A stretch of DNA of 8,509 nucleotides from an uncultured Bacteroides sp. Lineage in GTDB: Bacteria; Bacteroidota; Bacteroidia; Bacteroidales; Bacteroidaceae. The notes beneath the pieces were generated by a model. The model saw only the letters and a program-made list of their open reading frames with translations. It searched no databases and was not told where the DNA came from. The stretch spans positions 1 to 8,509 of the forward strand of contig URDR01000099.1 in NCBI GenBank assembly GCA_900546645.1, in the 5' to 3' direction. Below, piece after piece: positions 1 to 6,078 of the stretch (positions are counted from its first letter, which is position 1; each line of letters opens with the position of its first letter). The position numbers and the translations under genes were made by a program.

Positions 1-227
1 GGGTTTTATGAATAACAGCCAAACTTTTAGCAAGGTTTTTTTGAAGTTTTTTCTCAGTTTTATACAAATACACTGATTATCAGATGTGTTTAACAGCATA
101 TTTTTTAGAAATACGGCAAAGAGACGGGGAAAATACACCTTTATTATATATAAGCGCATGGAAACGGGAGGGGAAATGCGGGAGGAAGAGCTGAAAATAT
201 GAAAAAAAACAATCTGAAAACTGATTG
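1..227. other. Non-coding stretch left of the IS remnant, no gene recognised
   Basis: No credible gene is seen on either strand. The transposase frame of the neighbouring remnant stays open on the minus strand down to a stop at 80-82, but the residues past about 228 no longer resemble a transposase, so I treat them as read-through of unrelated DNA. The stretch is AT-rich. It contains a small palindrome (CTGAT-T-ATCAG, 73-83) and a weak 5-bp hairpin (210-214 with 223-227) that, read on the minus strand, is followed by a run of T. The left end (1-60) has the look of an upstream region for a minus-strand gene lying outside the window. Confidence 0.5.
18..23 (-). promoter_or_regulatory. Possible -33 element of a minus-strand promoter running off the left edge
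   Basis: On the minus strand this reads TTTGGC, which fits the TTTG -33 element of Bacteroidetes sigma-ABfr promoters, in an AT-rich setting. The matching TAnnTTTG -7 element would fall at or beyond position 1, so it cannot be checked. If real, it would drive a minus-strand gene outside the window. A four-base TTTG is common by chance in such DNA, so this is a weak call. Confidence 0.22.
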
Positions 228-654
228 AAAGCCTTATCTTGACCCATACAAACGCCATTGGCAGAAGACCAGACACTTACAATACGGAGGTGTTCAAAAC
301 TGCCGTCACCGTTGGCCGGCTTTGCACCGCATATCTCCTTACCGTCAATGGCGACTAGCCCACTGTAGTTGCCGCATATTTCACTTATCCAACGACGGAA
401 TCCTTTTTCAAGTTCGTGAGAGGACAGCAGGGAGAAGACGCGGTTGAACGTGTCATGAGAAGGGATACTCTTGAAGCCGGGGATTCTTGAACGGAAAAAT
501 CTTCATGGCACTTGCCGAAATCGGAGACATCATACCAACTTTCGCCCCCTATGACGGCTGCAACTGCTATGTAGAATATACACTCGAAACTATGTTCCTT
601 CAAATGTTCACGGCGCGGGTCTTTTATTTCACGATATATCGTAATCATTTCCAT
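228..654 (-). pseudogene. ISAs1-family transposase, frameshifted and truncated
   Basis: The start at 654 gives an N-terminal region with DPRR followed by an AAVIGGESWYDVSDFG segment, typical of the DDE_Tnp_1-associated domain at the front of ISAs1 transposases. After FGKCHEDF the original frame loses similarity, but the neighbouring minus-strand frame continues the family pattern: SIPSHDTFNRVFSLL, then EKGFRRWI, then VAIDGK, whose Asp (codon 346-344) matches the first catalytic Asp of the DDE triad, then IVSVWSSANGVCMGQDK. The two parts join perfectly if one base is restored to the A5 run at 495-499, so a single-base deletion there is the likely lesion. Similarity ends near 228, about 140 residues into a protein normally near 370, so the remaining acidic catalytic residues are lost. 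No functional product is expected. Confidence 0.82.
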
Positions 655-768
655 TTACTTCAAACTATTTAGGGAGACAATATTATAAGATGGGTAAAAT
701 TAAACAAAATGAAAATCAAAAAGCATTATATGCCTTGTTCTTATTCCGAGTAATAGGATGATTTTGTA

Positions 769-782
769 ATGCGTCAGCCCTG
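769..782 (-). repeat. Putative terminal inverted-repeat end of the IS remnant
   Basis: Read on the minus strand from 782, the sequence is CAGGGCTGACGCAT. A CAGGG start agrees with the ends I associate with ISAs1-family elements, and its distance of about 120 bp from the transposase start suits an IS leader. The partner repeat is not in the window because the far end of the element is gone, so the pairing cannot be tested here. If correct, bases from 783 rightwards are the original target DNA. Confidence 0.45.
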
Positions 783-1022
783 AGACTTTGTTTTTACAAT
801 CAGTGATTCTGTTTTGAGATTTCTCCTGCAAGAATCCAGTTTTATACAGTGAAAAAACGAACTTTAATCCAATTGAAACTCTATTTCAATCGTGCAAAGC
901 CTAAACAGGAAACAAAATTCACCTTCGTCCTCTTCCGAATGATGCTCCAATAAGAGGCAGACGATACAACTCATGCCATATCACAAGAAGATTAAATTTC
1001 AAATTCAGCCCAAAAAAGAAAG
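783..1022. other. Intergenic region downstream of murF, no gene recognised
   Basis: About 240 bp between the murF stop and the IS end. No start-to-stop frame of convincing coding character is present. A perfect 7-bp inverted repeat, ATTGAAA (872-878) and TTTCAAT (884-890) around a 5-base loop, could form a weak hairpin, but it is AT-only apart from one pair and has no adjacent T tract, so it is a poor terminator candidate for murF. A longer-range CCTCTT/AAGAGG pair (929-934 and 952-957) is equally weak. Confidence 0.5.
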
Positions 1023-2315
1023 CTATAGAAATGAAGGAAGTTGACTCAGCTTCATACTGTTTGAGCCTTTTATCAAGATAAGGAATCCTTGAACAGAATG
1101 CGTCTGGAGTTCAGTTATAACCTCTTCCACTTGAGCATATTGTTCAAAAGGATGATGAATAGCTGCAAATTCATTCCCCACCAAAACAACCCTTTCAAAG
1201 TTACATGACGAAAGATAATCTACAATCCGCTGATGTTCCCCACGGCTCCCAGCTCCAAGTTCCTTCATATCGCCCAGAATCACCATTTTATGCCCTCCAT
1301 CCATCTGCTTGAAATTATTCAAAGCCGCCATCATGCTCGTAGGGTTTGCATTGTAGGCATCAATGATAAGCTGATTAGAAACCGTTGCTTTAAACTGCGA
1401 ACGGTTATTCTGCGGTATATACGCTGACAGAGCCTCCGAAATGGCTTTTGAGTCTACTCCGAAATAGCGGCCTACAGCAATTGAAGCCAATGCATTATCA
1501 AGATTATACGCTCCTATCAGATGCGTCTGCACTTCCTGTTTTTCTCCTTCAGTCTCCCATCGGAAAGCAAGAAACGGAGAGCAGGAAGTAACCTGTCCGC
1601 TTACATCTAAATCAGCAGCACTGCCATATCGCACACAAGTCAACCCATGAGCTATTTTATTTAAATATGGATTTTCATTCTGAATAAACACCACAGCCCC
1701 AGGCTTCATCCGCAAAAAATCATATAGCTCCCCTTTCGTGCGAATCACTCCTTCAAACGAACCGAATCCCTCCAGATGCGCCTTGCCCACATTCGTTATA
1801 AGTCCACAATCCGGCTCTACAATCTGAACCAAGTCATGAATCTCACCGGGATGGTTTGCTCCCATCTCAATCACCGCCATTTCATGTTCAGGTTTCAAAC
1901 GGAGCAACGTCAAAGGAACTCCTATATGATTATTCAAATTACCTTGGGTATAAAGCACCCGATATTTCTTCATCAAAACATGAGCTATAAGCTCCTTTGT
2001 CGTTGTTTTTCCGTTCGTTCCTGTAATTCCTACGACTTTTGTTCCCAGGCTACGGCGATGATAATTAGCCAGCGCCTGCAATGTACGCAAACAGTCATCA
2101 ACCAGAATAAACTGTGCATTGCCGGGAGATGCATACTGCGGTTCATCTACAACCGCATACCGGCATCCCTGCTTCAAAGCAGCATCAGCAAAAGCATTTC
2201 CATTAAAATTGCCCCCTTTCAAAGCAATAAACATAGACCCTGCCGGACAGTTGCGACTATCTGTTGTGACTTCTTCACATTCTAAAAAGCATTTGTATAA
2301 AGTAGAAAGTTCCAT
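1023..2315 (-). CDS. murF: UDP-N-acetylmuramoyl-tripeptide--D-alanyl-D-alanine ligase MurF
   Basis: This cytoplasmic ATP-dependent ligase adds D-Ala-D-Ala to the UDP-MurNAc-tripeptide, the last soluble step in making the peptidoglycan precursor. The 430-residue length is normal for the family. The N-terminal substrate domain carries TTDSR (17-21). The central domain has the P-loop GTNGKTTT (99-106), the GNLNNHIGVP segment (125-134), EMGANHPGEI (150-159), TNVGKAHLEGFG (174-185) and RTKGEL (192-197). The C-terminal domain begins near GAYNLDNALAS (268-278) and includes NNRSQ (303-307), IDAYNANP (318-325) and GDMKELG (348-354). All expected motifs are present and the frame is intact. The start at 2315 lies about 20 bp downstream of a good TATCTTTG element and needs no extension. 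The gene stands alone on its strand, divergent from folP, rather than inside a dcw mur cluster; in many Bacteroidetes murF is likewise separate. Confidence 0.96.
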   Translation of the reverse strand: MELSTLYKCFLECEEVTTDSRNCPAGSMFIALKGGNFNGNAFADAALKQGCRYAVVDEPQYASPGNAQFILVDDCLRTLQALANYHRRSLGTKVVGITGTNGKTTTKELIAHVLMKKYRVLYTQGNLNNHIGVPLTLLRLKPEHEMAVIEMGANHPGEIHDLVQIVEPDCGLITNVGKAHLEGFGSFEGVIRTKGELYDFLRMKPGAVVFIQNENPYLNKIAHGLTCVRYGSAADLDVSGQVTSCSPFLAFRWETEGEKQEVQTHLIGAYNLDNALASIAVGRYFGVDSKAISEALSAYIPQNNRSQFKATVSNQLIIDAYNANPTSMMAALNNFKQMDGGHKMVILGDMKELGAGSRGEHQRIVDYLSSCNFERVVLVGNEFAAIHHPFEQYAQVEEVITELQTHSVQGFLILIKGSNSMKLSQLPSFL

Positions 2316-2336
2316 AATATTTCATTTTATCTCGGA

Positions 2337-2372
2337 CAAAGATAGCTGAAAAATAGTTTATGAAAGAGCAAA
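2337..2372 (-). promoter_or_regulatory. Promoter of murF (Bacteroidetes -33/-7 type)
   Basis: On the minus strand TATCTTTG (2344-2337) matches TAnnTTTG exactly, and a TTTG (2372-2369) lies 24 bases further upstream as a possible -33 element, slightly farther than the roughly 20 bases I would expect. A start of transcription near 2330 would leave a leader of about 15 bases before the murF ATG. The -33 part sits in the same short stretch as the upstream region of the divergent folP promoter. Confidence 0.6.
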
Positions 2373-2389
2373 AAATAAATTATTGTCCG

Positions 2390-2397
2390 TACATTTG
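2390..2397 (+). promoter_or_regulatory. -7 element of the folP-cdaA promoter
   Basis: TACATTTG matches TAnnTTTG exactly and is followed by CA, as is common in Bacteroidetes promoters. It lies 27 bases before the folP ATG, giving a short leader of roughly 20 bases. No TTTG is visible at the expected -33 distance, so the upstream element is degenerate. It would drive both folP and cdaA. The 109-bp gap holds this and the murF promoter back to back. Confidence 0.55.
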
Positions 2398-2424
2398 CAC
2401 CACTAATCTGACAATTCGTAAACC

Positions 2425-3300
2425 ATGGAACATGCTATCAACAAATACATCAATGTGAACGGAAAATTGCTGGATTTATCCAGCCCGAAAGTAATGGGCA
2501 TACTTAACCTCACTCCCGACTCTTTTTATGCCGAAAGCCGGAAACAAACCGAGCAAGATATCCGAATCCGGACACGTCAAATCATAGAAGAAGGAGGAAG
2601 CATAATTGATGTAGGTGCCTATTCCTCACGCTCTAAGGCGGAACACATCACCCCCGATGAAGAGATGCGCCGACTGCGTAACGGGCTACAAATTATTAAT
2701 AGTGAATATCCGGATGCCATTATCTCGGTTGATACGTTTCGTGCCGACGTAGCCCGCATGTGCGTGGAGGAATACGGAGTGGCTATTATCAATGATATTG
2801 CAGCCGGCGAAATGGACGAAAACATGTTTCAAATGATAGCACGGCTAAAAGTACCTTACATCATGATGCACATGCAGGGTACTCCGCAAAATATGCAACA
2901 GAATCCTCACTATGAAAATGTGGTGAAAGAGGTCATGCTATACTTCGCTACGAAAATACAGCAGTTACGCGATTTAGGAGCCAAAGACTTGATTATTGAT
3001 CCCGGGTTTGGATTCGGAAAGACCCTTGAACATAATTATGAACTTTTGGAAAAATTAGAATCATTCCAGTTATTTGACCTTCCCTTGCTGGTTGGTGTTT
3101 CAAGAAAGTCCATGATTTATAAACTCTTGGGAGGAACCAGCGAAGATGCACTCAATGGAACAAGCATTATCAATACGATTTCCCTTCTTAAAGGAGCAAA
3201 TATTCTGCGTGTACACGATGTAAAAGCAGCTTCAGAAGCCGTGCAGATTGTCAATGCAATGAATCGGTTTACAGCTACCGCTACCTGTAAAAGTTTTTAA
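2425..3300 (+). CDS. folP: Dihydropteroate synthase FolP
   Basis: FolP condenses p-aminobenzoate with 6-hydroxymethyl-7,8-dihydropterin diphosphate in folate synthesis; sulfonamides compete with p-aminobenzoate. The 291 residues form one TIM-barrel domain of usual length. Visible motifs are VMGILNLTPDSF (23-34), DVGAYSSRS (62-70), SVDT (101-104, Asp103), IINDI (121-125), MHMQGTP (148-154), DPGFGFGK (192-199), SRKSM (226-230) and RVHD (262-265). These supply the pterin-, diphosphate- and pABA-binding residues of the E. coli enzyme at an offset of +6 (Arg63 to Arg69, Lys221 to Lys227, His257 to His263-264 region). The odd feature is loop 2: the usual STRPGA-like stretch is SSRSKA, so Ser70 replaces the Pro equivalent to E. 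coli Pro64 and Lys71 the following Gly. cdaA follows after 13 bases, so the two are very likely cotranscribed. Confidence 0.96.
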   Translation: MEHAINKYINVNGKLLDLSSPKVMGILNLTPDSFYAESRKQTEQDIRIRTRQIIEEGGSIIDVGAYSSRSKAEHITPDEEMRRLRNGLQIINSEYPDAIISVDTFRADVARMCVEEYGVAIINDIAAGEMDENMFQMIARLKVPYIMMHMQGTPQNMQQNPHYENVVKEVMLYFATKIQQLRDLGAKDLIIDPGFGFGKTLEHNYELLEKLESFQLFDLPLLVGVSRKSMIYKLLGGTSEDALNGTSIINTISLLKGANILRVHDVKAASEAVQIVNAMNRFTATATCKSF

Positions 3301-3313
3301 AATTAATCCGCAT

Positions 3314-4084
3314 ATGCCTTTTGATATTCACATATTGACCTTGAAAGATATACTAGACATCCTGCTGGTTGCCTTTTTACTATACAAGTCTTACAAACTG
3401 ATGAAGTCATCCGGTTCAATCAATATTTTTACCGGAATTTTGGTATTCATCGTTATATGGGTCATCGTTTCGCAAGTACTGCAAATGAAACTCCTCGGCT
3501 CCATATTCGACAAACTAGTAAGTGTGGGGGTTATCGCTCTCATTGTTCTGTTTCAAGAAGAGCTACGACGGTTCTTGCTTTCTCTCGGATCACGCCATCA
3601 CAGCAACAGCCTTTTCCGCTTTTTAAAAGGAAACAAGAAAACAGAAACAAACAAGGAGGATATCATGCCGATTGTCATGGCCTGCCTGAATATGAGCAAG
3701 GGAAAAGTAGGAGCACTGATTGTTATAGAAAAAGATTTTCCTTTAGAAGATATCATACGAACAGGAGATACAATCAATGCAGATATCAATCAACGCCTTA
3801 TTGAAAATATCTTCTTCAAAAACAGTCCCTTACACGATGGAGCCATGATTATCGGCAACAAGCGCATCAAAGCTGCCGGATGCATCCTTCCAGTATCGCA
3901 TAATCTGGACATTCCCAAGGAACTCGGCTTACGTCACCGCGCTGCATTAGGCGTTTCTCAAGAAACGGATGCCATGGCAATCATTGTATCTGAGGAAACC
4001 GGGGGTATCTCTATTGCCTATCGTGGACAGTTCCATTTAAAACTAAATGCCGAAGAACTGGAACGCATGCTGACCAATGAATAA
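3314..4084 (+). CDS. cdaA: Diadenylate cyclase CdaA (membrane DAC-domain protein)
   Basis: CdaA joins two ATP molecules into cyclic di-AMP, a second messenger tied to potassium and osmotic balance and cell-wall homeostasis. The 256-residue protein has the family layout: three predicted membrane segments (about 12-30, 38-56 and 67-82), then a cytoplasmic DAC domain (about 118-250). The DAC signatures are both present: DGA (175-177, in SPLHDGAMII) and RHR (207-209, in GLRHRAALG), with GALIV (133-137) and SEETGG (226-231) also typical. The enzyme therefore looks active. In Firmicutes cdaA is normally followed by the regulator cdaR and glmM; neither is here. Instead it follows folP after 13 bases and shares that promoter. 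The start is the ATG at 3314; no Shine-Dalgarno sequence is seen, as usual in this phylum. The stop is 5 bp from that of the convergent acetyltransferase gene. Confidence 0.94.
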   Translation: MPFDIHILTLKDILDILLVAFLLYKSYKLMKSSGSINIFTGILVFIVIWVIVSQVLQMKLLGSIFDKLVSVGVIALIVLFQEELRRFLLSLGSRHHSNSLFRFLKGNKKTETNKEDIMPIVMACLNMSKGKVGALIVIEKDFPLEDIIRTGDTINADINQRLIENIFFKNSPLHDGAMIIGNKRIKAAGCILPVSHNLDIPKELGLRHRAALGVSQETDAMAIIVSEETGGISIAYRGQFHLKLNAEELERMLTNE

Positions 4085-4089
4085 TGTTA

Positions 4090-5112
4090 TCAGTTTAACA
4101 TCAGGTTCATATAGGGATGCTTGCCTTCAAATAATAAAGAAGGCAACTCCTCTATCGAAACAAGTTGATAGCATTTATCCGGACGATAGAGGCAGGTACA
4201 CGAACCATTCTCCAAATTATAAAAACCATTATTCTCGGGTATGGCTTCATCGCCCACTACTTGAATATATAAATTGGTATGAGAGCGGGCAAAAAGAGTC
4301 AGCATTGAATATACATGAATAACTCTTGCCATGCCTAAGTCGGAGTTACATTCGGCAGATGGAGCTAATGCTTCAATTTCACTCACCGCTTCATACTGAA
4401 ACAGAGAAGATAACATTTGCTGTTCCACCAAAGTATCTTCACCTAACAATTCCTTTACCGATAACCTCCCGTTTTCATGCAAACAGAAACAAAGTCCTTT
4501 CAGCTTTTCTTCTCCATAGGCTGCCAAAAGTTTTCCTCCAGAGAGTTGCAGGTCGGAAAGCACCACTTGCAGGTCTTCTGCTGAATGAAGAATCCGGCAT
4601 TCATGCAGATTCTGAAGGGAGTCAAAAAAGGCAAACACATCGTCGGGAAGTTTCTTATCTAATTCGATTTCTTCCAATTTCAATGCGCTTCTGAAGTTAT
4701 CAACAGGTAAGTCGTGTCTTGTTAATAACTTCGTTCCCTGTTGAAAGCATACCGCATAGCCCGACTTGGCATAATATGCTTTCAGCCATTCTTCCGCAGG
4801 AATCAATGTACTGAGTACAACTCCATCTTCATACATACGGCGGTGAGCCTTCATCAACAATTGCTTCATCACTCCCCTATTCCTATAATCAGGATGCGTA
4901 CAGGCTCCGGAAATATAAGACGTCGGAACAATCGTTCCCTCATATATCATCGGATAAGGCAGACGCTGTAAGGCTGCAACGACCTTTCCGCCGACTTCTA
5001 TATAGCTGTTCAGTTCATCTGTATAACGCATACGGAAATACAGTTCAACAAACTCATCAGAATCAGTAAAACACAACTTCCAAAGCTGCCGGACTTGTTC
5101 TTTTATGCTCAT
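4090..5112 (-). CDS. Eis-like GNAT N-acetyltransferase with C-terminal SCP2-like domain
   Basis: The 340-residue protein has an N-terminal GNAT domain whose acetyl-CoA site is visible as YISGACTHPDYRNRGVMKQLL (66-86); RNRGVM is the pyrophosphate-binding Q/RxxGxG/A loop, with Gly then Val-Met. A middle region (about 140-255) is followed by a C-terminal part (about 260-340) with MARVIHVYSML and NLYIQVVGDEAIPENNGFYNL, which matches the sterol-carrier-like domain that closes Eis-family acetyltransferases. Known Eis proteins are about 400 residues and acetylate amino groups on varied substrates, including aminoglycosides in mycobacteria; the substrate here cannot be told and resistance should not be assumed. 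Its ATG overlaps the stop of the upstream DUF2156 gene (ATGA), so the two are translationally coupled. It is the last gene of that unit and converges on cdaA. Confidence 0.85.
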   Translation of the reverse strand: MSIKEQVRQLWKLCFTDSDEFVELYFRMRYTDELNSYIEVGGKVVAALQRLPYPMIYEGTIVPTSYISGACTHPDYRNRGVMKQLLMKAHRRMYEDGVVLSTLIPAEEWLKAYYAKSGYAVCFQQGTKLLTRHDLPVDNFRSALKLEEIELDKKLPDDVFAFFDSLQNLHECRILHSAEDLQVVLSDLQLSGGKLLAAYGEEKLKGLCFCLHENGRLSVKELLGEDTLVEQQMLSSLFQYEAVSEIEALAPSAECNSDLGMARVIHVYSMLTLFARSHTNLYIQVVGDEAIPENNGFYNLENGSCTCLYRPDKCYQLVSIEELPSLLFEGKHPYMNLMLN

Positions 5113-5999
5113 TTTAATGTTACAATATACTTTTCAAGAATTGTTTCCGGCTGATAAGAAAGCTTTGCTTTGCGTAACCCCTCCAGCCCCAAGTCTTCTT
5201 CCCGGTTCACATAAATAAATGACTCTGGAATGTGATTGGCGAACTCGCAATTTATCATTGGATAGGCACCCTCAATATCAACATCGGCCTTTTCAACGCA
5301 GACATCAAAGGTTTCCTGATTAATCGGTGCTCCAAAAGTAAAAGCAACAATACGCTCGTCTACATATAATACTCCACCCAATAAATCCAGATCTGCCATG
5401 TGCTCCAGAACCCTTGTCATAAACTTCCTCTCGGCCACGAGTGCTTCATTCTCGGCGCAATTATTCGCCCTGCACCACTGAGCTTCCAAACGGAGACACT
5501 CGGAAATTAGTTCCGGAGTCAGGGGCTTATATTCATAGGCAGAATAAGAAGCCTTGAACTTATTAATATGGTTTCGCTTAGGCTGATATTTTTTCCCACG
5601 AAGACCAGCCAAATCAGAACGTAAATAAATATAATCGGCATAATCACGGTCGGAGGTAAAGACGAAACGCTCAGGAAAGGCTTCTTCAAGTTGCTCACGC
5701 ATATCCACACATACTCCCAGCATCCGGAAAGCAGCCCCCTCGGTTTGTGCATCTTCCATTAATGCTTCAACAGCAGAAGAGAAATTCCCTTCACCCACCG
5801 GCATCATATAAGCCAGCTCACCATCCACATAGAAACGGAACAACAAAAAGCCATCCAGTTCGGCTAATTCTGTACGGTATAAAAAACGCCATCCATATAA
5901 ATTAGCAAAAGACAAGTCACAGTTTCTCCGTTGGCTACGAAGCGTATATCGCTGCACAGTTTCCCTGTCTTCTAACTCTATCGGTTTAAATGTTATCAT
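5109..5999 (-). CDS. DUF2156 protein, MprF-like phosphatidylglycerol lysyltransferase C-terminal domain
   Basis: The 296-residue soluble protein belongs to the DUF2156 family, whose fold is a tandem GNAT domain shared with the catalytic part of MprF, which moves lysine or alanine from aminoacyl-tRNA to phosphatidylglycerol. Recognisable parts are the N-terminal SFANLYGW (30-37), the basic GKKYQPKRNHINKF (135-148), and the C-terminal VNREEDLGLEGLRKAKLSY (264-282), all characteristic of the stand-alone bacterial form. There are no membrane segments, so it lacks the flippase domain of MprF and would act in the cytoplasm or at the inner membrane face. Whether it aminoacylates a lipid, peptide or other acceptor is unknown; the database label lysyltransferase is only by homology. 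It has its own likely promoter 79 bp downstream of lrgB and is first in an operon with the overlapping Eis-like acetyltransferase. Confidence 0.85.
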   Translation of the reverse strand: MITFKPIELEDRETVQRYTLRSQRRNCDLSFANLYGWRFLYRTELAELDGFLLFRFYVDGELAYMMPVGEGNFSSAVEALMEDAQTEGAAFRMLGVCVDMREQLEEAFPERFVFTSDRDYADYIYLRSDLAGLRGKKYQPKRNHINKFKASYSAYEYKPLTPELISECLRLEAQWCRANNCAENEALVAERKFMTRVLEHMADLDLLGGVLYVDERIVAFTFGAPINQETFDVCVEKADVDIEGAYPMINCEFANHIPESFIYVNREEDLGLEGLRKAKLSYQPETILEKYIVTLK

Positions 6000-6026
6000 A
6001 AAATAATCTTCCCTTTATATCACCTG

Positions 6027-6062
6027 CAAAGGTAAACTATCTCAAAAAGGCTATACAACAAA
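6027..6062 (-). promoter_or_regulatory. Promoter of the DUF2156-acetyltransferase operon
   Basis: In the gap after lrgB the minus strand carries TACCTTTG (6034-6027), an exact TAnnTTTG match followed by CA, with a TTTG (6062-6059) 24 bases upstream. Transcription would start near 6020, about 20 bases before the ATG at 5999. This suggests that the two-gene unit is expressed on its own, although read-through from lrgB is possible because no good terminator is seen in the 79-bp gap. Confidence 0.58.
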
Positions 6063-6078
6063 AAAATATGAATTATGC

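Larger units (their letters stand above)
228..782 (-). mobile_element. Truncated ISAs1-family insertion sequence remnant
   Basis: This is the 5' part of an insertion sequence read on the minus strand. It contains the N-terminal portion of an ISAs1-type (H-repeat-associated) transposase. About 120 bp upstream of the transposase start lies CAGGGCTG (782-775 on the minus strand), which resembles the CAGGG-type ends of ISAs1 elements as I recall them. The 3' half is missing: transposase similarity stops near 228, inside the catalytic domain, and no second terminal repeat is visible to the left. With a frameshift as well, the copy cannot encode its own transposase. The family call rests on several protein motifs and is firm; the exact right end is less certain and the left break is approximate. 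Confidence 0.68.

Noticed and set aside
201..227. Minus-strand hairpin CAATC/GATTG followed by eight T bases, resembling a rho-independent terminator.
   Set aside because: The stem is only 5 bp with an 8-base loop and low GC, and no active gene lies upstream of it.
872..890. 7-bp inverted repeat ATTGAAA/TTTCAAT downstream of murF as a terminator.
   Set aside because: The stem has a single G-C pair and no adjacent T tract on the murF strand, so I do not call it a terminator.
919..1034. Minus-strand open frame overlapping the murF 3' end and ending in a GASFGRGRR-like tail.
   Set aside because: It has no start codon of its own in a sensible place, overlaps murF out of frame, and matches no family I recognise. 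I could not tell a gene relic from chance.
1776..2285. A 169-codon plus-strand open frame within murF.
   Set aside because: It is antisense to a clearly real gene with all MurF motifs, and its translation resembles no protein family.
4090..5112. Calling the Eis-like protein an aminoglycoside-resistance enzyme.
   Set aside because: Only the fold and domain order match Eis. The substrate pocket cannot be judged by eye, and many family members act on other amines.
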